Part shown: in pieces, positions 8,360-17,303 of the stretch
Position numbering within the stretch: position 1 is the stretch's first letter
How the letters are laid out: the number at the start of each line of letters is the position of its first letter
Source: Cupriavidus sp. UYMMa02A
GTDB lineage: Bacteria > Pseudomonadota > Gammaproteobacteria > Burkholderiales > Burkholderiaceae
Reading direction: 5' to 3'
DNA: 64,000 bases
Assembly (NCBI GenBank): GCA_001725945.1
Contig: LRMT01000011.1
Coordinates: forward strand, 1-64,000
The notes under the pieces: generated by a model
What the model saw: the letters and a program-made list of their open reading frames with translations, nothing else
What the model was told of the DNA's origin: nothing
Databases searched by the model: none
Position numbers and translations under genes: made by a program

Positions 8360-9856
8360 ATGATCAACGCAAAACCCATCAAGGTCGCCATCCTCGCCAT
8401 GGGCGGTGAGGGCGGCGGCGTGCTGGCCGACTGGATCGTCGACCTTGGCGAGCACAACGGTTATATCGCCCAGACTACCTCGGTACCGGGCGTGGCCCAG
8501 CGTACCGGCGCCACCATCTACTACGTCGAGCTGTTCCCGCGCGAAGTCGCCGAGCGTGCCGGCCGCATGCCGGTGCTGGCATTGATGCCGACGCCGGGCG
8601 ATGTGGACGTGGTGCTCGCCTCCGAACTGATGGAGGCCGGCCGCGCCGTGCAACGCGGACTCGTCACGCCGGACCGCACCACGCTGGTGTCGTCCACGCA
8701 CCGCGTCTACTCGATCGCCGAGAAATCCGCGATGGGCGACGGCCGCGTCGACAGCAACGCGCTGATCGCGCACGCCACCAAGGCGTCAAAGCGCTACGTG
8801 CGCTTTGACATGGCGCAGGAAGCCGAGGCCAACGGCAGCGTCATCAGCGCCGTGCTGTTCGGCGCTCTCGCCGGCACCGGCGTACTGCCGTTCAGCCGCG
8901 CGCAGTTCGAGGCCACCATCGAGCGCGGCGGCGTCGGCGTCAAGCCGAGCCTGCGCGCGTTCGGCGCCGCGTTCGCCAGGACGGAATCGGGCGATGCGCC
9001 GGCCGAGGCGTCGAAGTCCGCACCGCTTGTCCAGCCGAAGGACGCCGCGGTGGCAAGGGTGCTTGGCCGCGTCCGCGCGGAGCAGCCCGCCGAGATAGAA
9101 CAGATCGTGATCGAAGGCGTGCGCCGCATGATCGACTACCAGGACGTGGCATACGCCGGCCTCTACCTGGACCGCCTGGCTGCCGTGCGCCGCGCGCTGC
9201 CGCAGGCGGACACCGTACTGCTGCGCGAGACCGCACGCCACCTCGCGCTGTGGATGTCGTACGAAGACACCATCCGCGTGGCCGATCTCAAGATCCGCGA
9301 CACGCGCTTCGAACGTGTACGTGGCGAAGTGCGTGCCGCCGACAACCAGCTGCTCGCCATCAACGAGTTCATGCACCCGCGCCTCGAGGAAATCTGCGAG
9401 ACGCTGCCGGCAGGGCTTGGCCGCTGGCTCGCGAAGCCGCACTTTGTGAATCGCTTCGTGCGCCGCTTCACCAAGGCCGGCCGCGTGGTCACCACGAGCT
9501 CGCTGCGCGGCTACCTGATGCTGTGGACCGTCGCGCGCCTGCGTGCCATCCGCCGCAGCACGCTGCGCTACGCGTTGGAGACCGAGCGCATCGAAGGCTG
9601 GCTGCAGCGGCTGCTGGAGGCCGCGCGCATCAACCCGGCGCTCGCGCTCGAAGTGGTGCAGTGCCAGCGCCTGGTCAAGGGCTACAGCGACACGCATGTG
9701 CGCGGCCTGGCCAACTATCAGACGCTGATGAACGCCGTGGTTCGCGCCGGCGCCCATCTGGCGCCAGCCACGCTGCGCGAACTGCGTGAAGCCGCACTGG
9801 CCGACGAGCACGGCAACAAGCTGCGCGCGCTGCTGGTGCAACACGCGCTCGCCTGA
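8360..9856 (+). CDS. 2-oxoacid:ferredoxin oxidoreductase, second subunit (IorB-like, long form)
   Basis: A 498-residue protein. Residues 1 to about 190 match the gamma/IorB domain of 2-oxoacid:ferredoxin oxidoreductases (VAILAMGGEGGGVLADWIVDLGE, TSVPGVAQRTGATIYYVELFP, then FGALAGTGVLPFSRAQFEATIERGG). The remaining 300 residues form a helical, arginine-rich extension found in the long form of the subunit. It starts 18 bases after the IorA-like gene with a GGAAGG ribosome site, so the two form a complex. The frame is intact. In the proposed pathway it helps make an aryl-CoA directly from an aryl glyoxylate or pyruvate, so no separate CoA ligase would be required. Confidence 0.85.
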   Translation: MINAKPIKVAILAMGGEGGGVLADWIVDLGEHNGYIAQTTSVPGVAQRTGATIYYVELFPREVAERAGRMPVLALMPTPGDVDVVLASELMEAGRAVQRGLVTPDRTTLVSSTHRVYSIAEKSAMGDGRVDSNALIAHATKASKRYVRFDMAQEAEANGSVISAVLFGALAGTGVLPFSRAQFEATIERGGVGVKPSLRAFGAAFARTESGDAPAEASKSAPLVQPKDAAVARVLGRVRAEQPAEIEQIVIEGVRRMIDYQDVAYAGLYLDRLAAVRRALPQADTVLLRETARHLALWMSYEDTIRVADLKIRDTRFERVRGEVRAADNQLLAINEFMHPRLEEICETLPAGLGRWLAKPHFVNRFVRRFTKAGRVVTTSSLRGYLMLWTVARLRAIRRSTLRYALETERIEGWLQRLLEAARINPALALEVVQCQRLVKGYSDTHVRGLANYQTLMNAVVRAGAHLAPATLRELREAALADEHGNKLRALLVQHALA

Positions 9857-9887
9857 GCAACGTTCCATCACCCGAGGAGGAGTCGAG

Positions 9888-11231
9888 ATGCCGGTTACCG
9901 AGTCTGTATCGTCCTGGCGCGCGGCACCGCGTACCACGCGTGCCGTGCTGTTCGTTTGCTGGCTGGCCATCCTGCTGGAAGGCTACGACGTCGGCGTCAT
10001 GGGCGCGGTGCTCCCAGCGCTGGCGGAATATCGGGCGTGGAACCTGAGTCCGCTGCAGCTCGGCGCGCTTGGCGCCTATGCGCTGGCCGGCATGTTCTTC
10101 GGCGCGTTCTGCATCGGCACCCTCAGCGACCTGTTCGGCCGCCGCCGCATGCTGCTGGCATGCGTGAGCCTGTTCTCGCTCACCATGGCCGGCGCGGCGT
10201 GGGCGCCGACGCCGGGCTGGTTCGCGTTGTTCCGCTTCATTGGCGGGCTGGGCCTGGGCGGCGTGATCCCGGTGGCTGCCGCGCTCACCATCGAATATTC
10301 GCCCCCCGAGAAGCGCAGCTTCAACTATGGCCTGATGTACTCGGGCTATTCACTTGGCATCCTCAGCTCCGCGCTCATGGCCATGTGGCTGCTGCAGCAG
10401 GCCGGCTGGCGCGGCGTGATCGGCGTGGGTGCCGTGCCCATGGTGCTGCTGCCGCTGATGGCGCGGCTGTTGCCCGAGTCGATCGAATATCTGGTGGGCA
10501 AGGGGCGCCACCGGCAGGCCGCCGCACTGGCCGCCACGCTGGGCATTCGCGGCACGCTACCCGCCGCGGCCGCGCCGGCCACGCCGGGCGCTGCCTGGCG
10601 GGCGGTGCTGAGCGCCATGTTCTCGCGCTCGCAACGGCGCGCCACCGCATTCTTCTGGCTGTCGCTGTTCCTCGGCATGTTGCTGGTCTACGGACTGAAC
10701 ACATGGCTGCCGCAGATCATGCGCAAGAACGGCTATGACCTGGGCTCCAGCCTGTCGTTCCTGGCGGTGTTCAGCCTGGCGTCGGCCGCCGGCGGGATCC
10801 TGCTCGGCCGCGTGGCCGACCGCTTCGGCGCACGCCCGACCGTCGCCATGGCCTACCTCGTCGGCGCCGCCGCCATTGCCGGCCTGATGACGCGCAACGG
10901 ACTGGCCGTCAACTACGTGCTCGTCGCGCTCGCCGGTATCGGCAGCATCTCGGCCTCGCTGGTGCTGACCGGCTACCTGGCCGACTACTACCCGCCGCGT
11001 GCGCGCGCCACGGCAACCGGCTGGGCGCTGAGCTTCGCGCGCATCGGCGCCATGTGCGGGCCCATGCTCGGCGGCTACGTGGGCAGCCTGGGACTGCCCA
11101 TTGCATGGAACTTTATCGCGTTCGCCATTGCGGGTCTGGTTGCGGCCACGGCAGTGGCGCTGATCCCCGGCCGTCGCGCCCTTGTCGCCAACCATGTGCC
11201 GGCGCAAGGCATGACGGCCGCGGCCGACTAG
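9888..11231 (+). CDS. MFS transporter, aromatic acid:H+ symporter family
   Basis: A 447-residue twelve-helix major facilitator. The AAHS signature GYDVGVMGAVLPAL is in helix 1. The loop 2-3 motif is GTLSDLFGRRRML, and FIGGLGLGGVIPVAAALTIEY and LLPESIEYLVGKGR follow, as in PcaK/BenK-type carriers. The start at 9888 has a strong GAGGAGG ribosome site. It lies 31 bases after the ferredoxin oxidoreductase genes and in the same direction, so it probably imports the pathway substrate, an aromatic or indolic acid. The frame is intact. Confidence 0.88.
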   Translation: MPVTESVSSWRAAPRTTRAVLFVCWLAILLEGYDVGVMGAVLPALAEYRAWNLSPLQLGALGAYALAGMFFGAFCIGTLSDLFGRRRMLLACVSLFSLTMAGAAWAPTPGWFALFRFIGGLGLGGVIPVAAALTIEYSPPEKRSFNYGLMYSGYSLGILSSALMAMWLLQQAGWRGVIGVGAVPMVLLPLMARLLPESIEYLVGKGRHRQAAALAATLGIRGTLPAAAAPATPGAAWRAVLSAMFSRSQRRATAFFWLSLFLGMLLVYGLNTWLPQIMRKNGYDLGSSLSFLAVFSLASAAGGILLGRVADRFGARPTVAMAYLVGAAAIAGLMTRNGLAVNYVLVALAGIGSISASLVLTGYLADYYPPRARATATGWALSFARIGAMCGPMLGGYVGSLGLPIAWNFIAFAIAGLVAATAVALIPGRRALVANHVPAQGMTAAAD

Positions 11232-11294
11232 CAGTCACCGGACCGGGCTGCCGTTCGCCGGCGCCCGGGCCAAAGCAGGAGATCGACATCCACC

Positions 11295-11723
11295 ATGAGC
11301 AAGACCGCTTTTGAACGCCAGCATCGCATCCGCTTCTCGGAATGCGACCCCGCCGGCATCGTGTTCTACCCGCAGTACTTCGTGATGTTCAACAACCTGA
11401 TGGAAGCCTGGATCGACGAGCTGCTTCCGGAAGGATTCCAGGGCCTGATCGGCCAGCGCCGCACCGGCATGCCGACTGTGCATCTGGAAGCGGACTTCCG
11501 CGCCATCGGCCGCATGGGCGACGACGTCACGCTGTCGCTCGATGTGATGCGCCTGGGAAGCAAGTCGATCACCCTGGCCTGGCGCTGCACCGGCAAGGAC
11601 GGCGCCCTGAGGATGGCGGTCACGCAGACCATCGTCGTTACCTCGCTCGACACGCACCTGGCCATCGCCGTGCCTGATGACCTGCGCGCGGCGATCGAAG
11701 GGCGCATGGCCGCCGCGGCCTGA
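11295..11723 (+). CDS. Hotdog-fold acyl-CoA thioesterase (4-hydroxybenzoyl-CoA type)
   Basis: A 142-residue hotdog-fold thioesterase. The family start is plain: RIRFSECDPAGIVFYPQYFVMFNNLMEAWID, with the catalytic aspartate at residue 18. It hydrolyses aromatic acyl-CoA esters. It sits between the carrier and the aryl-CoA hydroxylase, and would release the hydroxylated free acid (gentisate or 5-hydroxyanthranilate) before ring cleavage by the bicupin at 14120. The frame is intact. Confidence 0.88.
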   Translation: MSKTAFERQHRIRFSECDPAGIVFYPQYFVMFNNLMEAWIDELLPEGFQGLIGQRRTGMPTVHLEADFRAIGRMGDDVTLSLDVMRLGSKSITLAWRCTGKDGALRMAVTQTIVVTSLDTHLAIAVPDDLRAAIEGRMAAAA

Positions 11724-11803
11724 GAGCACGACAGAGAAAACGTGGGGTGGAACGCCGGACCCGGCAAAGACATCCGACCCAAGTATCGAGACTGGAAGCT
11801 GCA

Positions 11804-14104
11804 ATGAAGATCGTATGTATCGGCGGTGGTCCCGCGGCCTGTATTTCGGCCTGCTGATGAAGCTGCAGGATCCCGCCAACGAAGTCGTGGTGGTGGAACG
11901 CAACCGCCCGTACGACACCTTTGGCTGGGGCGTGGTGTTCTCCGACGCCACCATGGGCAACCTGCGTGAGGCCGATCCCGTGTCGGCCGAAACCATCGGC
12001 GACGCCTTCAACCGCTGGGACGACGTAGAGGTCCACTTCAGGGAGCGCGCCGTGCGCAGCGGCGGCCATGGCTTTATCGGCATCGGCCGCAAGAAGCTGC
12101 TCAACATCCTGCAGGCACGCTGCGAGGACGTCGGCGTTCAGCTCGTGTTCGAAAGCTTTATCGAAGACGACCAGGAAGTCGCGCGCAAGTATGGCGCGGA
12201 CCTGGTGATTGCCTCCGATGGCCTGAACAGCGTCGTGCGCAAGCGCTATGCGGACACCTTCCGCCCGGACATCGACACGCGCAAGTGCCGCTTCGTCTGG
12301 CTCGGCACGAAGAAGGTCTTCGACGCGTTCAACTTCATCTTCGTGCCGACCGAGCACGGCTGGTTCCAGGCGCACGCCTACCGCTTCGAAGATGGCACCT
12401 CGACCTTCATCGTCGAGACGCCCGAAGAGACCTGGAAGGCCGCCGGCATCGACCAGATGAGCCAGGAAGAGGGCATCGCCTACTGCGAAAAGCTGTTCGC
12501 GCCGTACCTCGACGGCAACCCGCTGATCAGCAACGCCGGCCACCTGCGCGGCTCGGCCATCTGGATCCAGTTCCCGCGCGTGATCTGCGAGCGCTGGGTG
12601 CACTGGAACGAGGTCGAGGGCAAGCGCGTGCCGGTGGTGCTGATGGGCGATGCCGCGCACACCGCGCACTTCTCGATCGGCTCGGGCACCAAGCTCGCGC
12701 TCGAGGATGCGATCGAGCTCGCGCGCACGATCAAGAGCGTCGGTGGCTCGCTGGACGAGGCGCTCAAGCACTACGAGGCCGTGCGCTCGGTGGAAGTGCT
12801 CAAGATCCAGAATGCAGCGCGCAACTCGACCGAATGGTTCGAGAACGTCAAGCGCTATGAAGACCTGGAGCCCGAGCAGTTCGCGTACTCGCTGCTGACG
12901 CGCTCGCAGCGCATCTCGCACGAGAACTTGCGCGTGCGCGACAAGGAATGGCTCGAAGGCTACGAGTCATGGCTCGCCGAGCGCGCTGGCACGAAGCCGG
13001 CCGCTGTCCCGCCGATGCTCACGCCGTACACGCTGCGCGGCGTGGAACTGAGAACCGCGTGGTGGTCTCGCCCACGGCCATGTACTCGTCCAAGGACGGC
13101 GTGCCAGGCACCTTCCATATGGTCCACCTGGGCAGCCGTGCCCTTGGCGGTGCCGGGCTGGTGATGGTCGAGATGACCTCCGTATCCCCCGATGGCCGCA
13201 TCACTCCGGGCTGCCCGGGCCTCTGGAACGACGCGCAGGCCGCGGCCTTTGCCGGCATCGTGACCTTCGTCCACGAGCACAGCAGCGCGCGCATCGGCGT
13301 GCAGATCGGCCATGCGGGCCGCCGCGGCTCGACGCAGGTCGGCTGGGAGAAGATGGATCACCCGCTAGCACAGGGCAATTGGCCGCTGATCTCGGCATCG
13401 GCGCTGCCGTACCTGCCGGGCGTGTCGCAGACTCCGCGCGCCATGACGCGTGAAGACATGGACCGCGTGCGCAATGACTTCGTCGCGGCCACGCGCCGCG
13501 CCGCCGTCGCCGGCTTCGACTGGCTCGAACTGCAGGCCGGCCACGGCTACCTGTTGTCGAACTTCGTCTCGCCGGTGACCAACCAGCGCACCGACGAATA
13601 CGGTGGCTCGCTCGGGAACCGCATGGCTTTCCCGCTGGAAGTGCTGCGCGCGTGCGTGCCGCATGGCCGCAGGACAAGCCGATCTCCGTGCGCATCTCGG
13701 CCACCGACTGGGTCGAAGGCGGCAACAGTGCCGACGACGCGGTGGCGATGGCGCGCCTGTTCAAGGAGGCCGGCGCCGACATGATCGACTGCTCGTCCGG
13801 TGAGGTCACGCCTGACCAGAAGCCCGTCTATGGCCGCATGTTCCAGACCCCGTTCGCAGACCGCGTACGCAACGAAGCCGGCGTGCCGACGATCGCCGTG
13901 GGCGCGATCACCGAGGCCGACCAGGTCAACGGGATCATCGCCTCGGGCCGCGCCGACCTGTGCGCGTTGTCGCGCCCGCACCTGGCGGATCCGGCCTGGG
14001 TGCTGCGCGAAACCGCGCAACTGGGCTTCCGCCGCGTGGAGTGGCCCAGGCAGTACCTGTTCGCCAAGGATCAACTCGAGCGCAGCTTCAAGCGCGCCGC
14101 CTGA
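11804..14104 (+). CDS. Fused aryl-CoA 5-hydroxylase / flavin oxidoreductase (frameshifted)
   Basis: A two-domain flavoenzyme of about 767 residues. The N-terminal half is an FAD monooxygenase: MKIVCIGGGPAG, FGWGVVFSD, DLVIASDGLNSVVRKRY and VVLMGDAAHTAHFSIGSGTKLALEDA. The C-terminal half is an old-yellow-enzyme FMN barrel: NRVVVSPTAMYSSKDG, GCPGLWND, QIGHAGRRGS, QAGHGYLLSNFVSPVTNQRTDEYGG and FQTPFADRVRNEAG. This fusion is the architecture of 2-aminobenzoyl-CoA monooxygenase/reductase and of salicylyl-CoA 5-hydroxylase. Frame changes near 11838, 13052 and 13661 are each repaired by one base (two lost G, one lost A). No aryl-CoA ligase accompanies it; the thioesterase precedes it and the ring-cleaving bicupin starts 16 bases later. 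Confidence 0.88.
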
Positions 14105-14119
14105 GAGAAGGAGACCAAG

Positions 14120-15241
14120 ATGGCTGAGAACTACGACACCTACCGCGAAAGCGTCGCCGGCCGCGCCGATGTGGAGGACACCCCGGAGCTGGTGGCCTAC
14201 TACAAGGAACTCGACGCGCTGAAGACCGGCGCGCTGTGGACCGTGGCCAACAAGATCGAGCCGTGGCAGCCGAAGTCCGAATCGGTGCCTGTGCTGTGGC
14301 GCTACCGCGACCTGCGCGATCACGTGCTGCGCTCGGTCGACCTGGTGACGCCGGAGAAGGCCGGCCGCCGCGTGATCTACCTGAACAATCCGGGCCGCCA
14401 GGACGTGTCCGCCGCCGTGGGCTGGCTCTACTCGGGCCTGCAGGTGATGCATCCGGGCGAGGCGGCATCGGCCCACGCGCACTCGTCGTCGGCGCTGCGC
14501 TTCATCATGGAAGGCAGCGGCGCTTACACGATCGTCGACGGCCACAAGATGACGCTCGGTGCCAATGACTTCGTGCTGACGCCAAACGGTACCTGGCACG
14601 AGCACGGGGTATCCGCAGACGGCACCACCTGCATCTGGCAGGACGGCCTGGACATTCCACTGGTCAACGCGATGGAAGCCGGCTTCTACGCGGTGCACCC
14701 GGACCTGCAGCAAGCCGTCACGCACCCCGTCGACGACATGCCGGCCATCTGGGGCGGAAAGGGCCTGCGCCCGCACGGCGGCGCGTGGAGCAAGCCGTAC
14801 TCGCCGCTGTTCAAGTACGAATGGGCGCCGACCTACGAGGCGCTGGTGCGCTACAGCAAGGTCACCGACGGCAGCCCGTTCGACGGCGTGCTGATGCACT
14901 ACGTCAACCCGGTCACCGGCGGCCCGGTCATGCCGACCATCGGCGCGAGCATGCAACTGCTGCGCCCCGGTGAAGCCACCAAGGCCCACCGCCACACCGG
15001 CAGCTTCATTTACCAGGTGGCCAAGGGCAGCGGCCATTCGGTCATCAACGGCCAGCGCTTCGACTGGACCGAGCGCGACATCTTCTGCGTGCCGTCGTGG
15101 GCATTCCACGAGCACGCGAACGCATCGGCCAGCGACGACGCGGTGCTGTTCTGCTTCAACGACCTGCCGGTGATGCACTCGCTCGGGCTGTACCGAGAGG
15201 AAGCGCTTGCCGAGAACGACGGCCACCAACGGCTGGCCTGA
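14120..15241 (+). CDS. Gentisate 1,2-dioxygenase-like bicupin ring-cleavage dioxygenase
   Basis: A 373-residue bicupin. The N-terminal cupin has the iron ligands HAH (119, 121) and H160 (NGTWHEHG), in the context AHAHSSSALRFIMEGSGAYTIVDG that is typical of gentisate dioxygenases. The second cupin (HRHTGSFIYQVAKGSGHSVING) is non-catalytic in gentisate dioxygenase. These enzymes cleave between C1 and C2 of para-hydroxylated salicylates. If the substrate is 5-hydroxyanthranilate, the amine carbon becomes an amide and the product is maleamoyl-pyruvate. With gentisate it is maleylpyruvate. The start at 14120 has an AGAAGGAG ribosome site. The frame is intact. Confidence 0.87.
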   Translation: MAENYDTYRESVAGRADVEDTPELVAYYKELDALKTGALWTVANKIEPWQPKSESVPVLWRYRDLRDHVLRSVDLVTPEKAGRRVIYLNNPGRQDVSAAVGWLYSGLQVMHPGEAASAHAHSSSALRFIMEGSGAYTIVDGHKMTLGANDFVLTPNGTWHEHGVSADGTTCIWQDGLDIPLVNAMEAGFYAVHPDLQQAVTHPVDDMPAIWGGKGLRPHGGAWSKPYSPLFKYEWAPTYEALVRYSKVTDGSPFDGVLMHYVNPVTGGPVMPTIGASMQLLRPGEATKAHRHTGSFIYQVAKGSGHSVINGQRFDWTERDIFCVPSWAFHEHANASASDDAVLFCFNDLPVMHSLGLYREEALAENDGHQRLA

Positions 15242-15286
15242 ACCTCTTATCCCTGATTACTGAATTCTCATCGGAGTAGTAAAACC

Positions 15287-16198
15287 ATGCGTCTCGTTAC
15301 CTTCCGCACTGAAGTTGCCGCCGCCGCCCGCCTGGGCGCCATCGTGGACGGCTATGTCGTCGACCTGGCCCGCTTCGGCGAAGCCGTCGGCGCGAGCATC
15401 CCGTCCGACATGCTGTCGTTCATCGACCTGGGTCCGGCCGCGGTCAAGTCCACCAGCGCGCTGCTGAACGAGCACAAGGGCCGTTTCCCGTTCGGCGTGG
15501 CCGTGCCGGTGTCGAACGTCAAGCTGCTCGCGCCGATTCCGCGTCCGCGCAAGAACATCTGGGGCATCGGCCTGAACTACGTCGAGCACGTGGCCGAGTC
15601 GAGCCGCAGCCTGGACACCTCGAAGGAACTGCCGAAGGAGCCGGTGATCTTCTCGAAGCCGCCGACCACCGTGATCGGCCCGGGCGATGCGATCGAGCAC
15701 AACAAGGAAATTACCCAGCAGATGGACTGGGAAGTGGAGTTGGCCGTCATTATCGGCACGCGCGGCAAGGGTGTGAAGGAAGCTGATGCGCTGAACTACG
15801 TATTCGGCTACAGCGTGATGATCGACATCTCGGCGCGCGACTGCCGCCGCGCCGGCCAGTGGATCTACTCGAAGGGCCAGGACACCTACGCGCCGTTCGG
15901 TCCGGTCATCGTCACCGCCGACGAGATCGCCGATCCGCACGCGCTGGACCTGTCGCTGACTGTCAACGGCGTGACCAAGCAAAGCTCCAACACGCGCCAC
16001 ATGCTGTTCAACGTCAACGCGCTGGTCGCCGACATCAGCAAGGGCATGACGCTGGAGCCGGGCGACATCATCGCCACCGGCACGCCGGACGGCGTGGGCG
16101 CGGGCCGCAGCCCGCAGGAATGGCTGTGGCCGGGCGACGTGGTGGTCGCCAAGGTGGAAGGCATTGGCGAACTGCGTCACCCCGTGGTCGCGGTCTGA
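15287..16198 (+). CDS. FAH-family hydrolase (acylpyruvate hydrolase type)
   Basis: A 303-residue fumarylacetoacetate hydrolase family protein. The core is RPRKNIWGIGLNYVEHV, EPVIFSKPPTTVIGPGD, DWEVELAVIIG (metal ligands E149 and E151), GYSVMIDISARD, YSKGQDTYAPFGPVIV and GDIIATGTPDGVG. Relatives hydrolyse fumarylpyruvate, maleylpyruvate or acylpyruvates to pyruvate plus a dicarboxylate. Here it should act directly on the bicupin product. Direct hydrolysis of the cis isomer, with no maleylpyruvate isomerase in the cluster, agrees with the maleate isomerase encoded two genes later. The frame is intact. Confidence 0.87.
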   Translation: MRLVTFRTEVAAAARLGAIVDGYVVDLARFGEAVGASIPSDMLSFIDLGPAAVKSTSALLNEHKGRFPFGVAVPVSNVKLLAPIPRPRKNIWGIGLNYVEHVAESSRSLDTSKELPKEPVIFSKPPTTVIGPGDAIEHNKEITQQMDWEVELAVIIGTRGKGVKEADALNYVFGYSVMIDISARDCRRAGQWIYSKGQDTYAPFGPVIVTADEIADPHALDLSLTVNGVTKQSSNTRHMLFNVNALVADISKGMTLEPGDIIATGTPDGVGAGRSPQEWLWPGDVVVAKVEGIGELRHPVVAV

Positions 16199-16268
16199 GG
16201 CCGGAACCGTCCATCGCACGAACGATTCCCCCTCCCGCACAGGAGCGGGGAGCAGAACGGAGAATTCC

Positions 16269-17303
16269 ATGCTCAACCTGCCGAAGTTCAAGGCCGCCGC
16301 CGTACAGGCCGCGCCGGTCTTTCTCGATGCCGACGCCACCGTCGACAAGGTCTGCCGCCTGATCAGGGAAGCGGCCGACAACGGCGCAAAGCTGGTCGCG
16401 TTCCCGGAAGTATTCGTCGCCGGCTACCCGTACTGGAGCTGGCTGACCAACCCGGTCGACGCGAGCCCGTGGTTCGAGAAGCTGGTCAAGGCTTCGATCG
16501 AGATCCCCGGCCCCGAGATCCGCAAGATCGCGCAAGCCGCGCAGGCCAACCACATCAACGTGGTGGTCGGCGTGAACGAGCGCAGCAAGACCGGCGTCGG
16601 CACGCTGTACAACACGCTGGTGACCATCAGCGATGAAGGCCGCATCCTGGGCCGCCACCGCAAGCTCGTGCCGACCTGGGCCGAGAAGCTGACCTGGGCC
16701 AATGGCGATGCATCAGCGCTGCGCGTGCACCAGACCAGCGTGGGCCCGCTGGGTTCGCTCGCCTGCGGCGAGAACACCAACACGCTCGCGCGCTTCGCGC
16801 TGCTGTCGCAGGGTGAACTGATGCACGTGGCCAGCTATATCTCGCTGCCCGTGGCGCCGGCCGACTACGACATGGCTGAAGCGATCAAGGTGCGCGCCGC
16901 TGCGCATTGCTTCGAAGGCAAGGTGTTCACCGCGGTGTCGTGCTCGACCGTGTCGGAAGAGATCATCTGCGCGATGGAACCCCTCAACCCGAAGGCGCGC
17001 GAGCTGATGTCCCGCCGCAACAGCGCGTTTTCCGGCTTCCTGGGCCCGGACGGCCGCGTGATCGGCGAGCCGCTGATCGACGAGGAAGGCATCGTCTATG
17101 CCGATATCGACCTGTCGCGCTGCATCCAGCCGCGCCAGATGCACGACATCACGGGCCACTACAACCGCTTCGACGTGTTCGACCTGCGCGTGAACCGCCG
17201 CGCTCTGCAGCCAGCGCAGTTCCTCGACGGCGCGGTTCCGCAGATCGACCTGGACGCCGAAGAGGCCGAACTCAATGCATTCGAACTGACCGAGACCAAG
17301 TAA
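16269..17303 (+). CDS. Nitrilase-superfamily C-N hydrolase
   Basis: A 344-residue nitrilase-superfamily enzyme with the catalytic triad E47 (VAFPEVF), K132 (GRHRKLVPTWAEK) and C166 (GSLACGENTNT). The start at 16269 (MLNLPKFKAAAVQAAP) is the normal family N-terminus. Branch-1 nitrilases of this look turn nitriles into acids. Two roles suit the island: making indole-3-acetate from indole-3-acetonitrile, or hydrolysing the amide of maleamate after the dioxygenase and FAH steps. It lies between the FAH hydrolase and maleate isomerase, and its stop directly abuts the maleate isomerase ATG. This favours the amide role, but sequence alone cannot decide. Confidence 0.82.
   Translation: MLNLPKFKAAAVQAAPVFLDADATVDKVCRLIREAADNGAKLVAFPEVFVAGYPYWSWLTNPVDASPWFEKLVKASIEIPGPEIRKIAQAAQANHINVVVGVNERSKTGVGTLYNTLVTISDEGRILGRHRKLVPTWAEKLTWANGDASALRVHQTSVGPLGSLACGENTNTLARFALLSQGELMHVASYISLPVAPADYDMAEAIKVRAAAHCFEGKVFTAVSCSTVSEEIICAMEPLNPKARELMSRRNSAFSGFLGPDGRVIGEPLIDEEGIVYADIDLSRCIQPRQMHDITGHYNRFDVFDLRVNRRALQPAQFLDGAVPQIDLDAEEAELNAFELTETK

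Noticed and set aside
13547-15229. Long minus-strand open frame (about 560 codons) opposite the hydroxylase and bicupin genes
   Set aside because: Its translation is rich in H, R, A and V without motifs and lies exactly opposite well-recognised genes; this is a typical high-GC antisense shadow.
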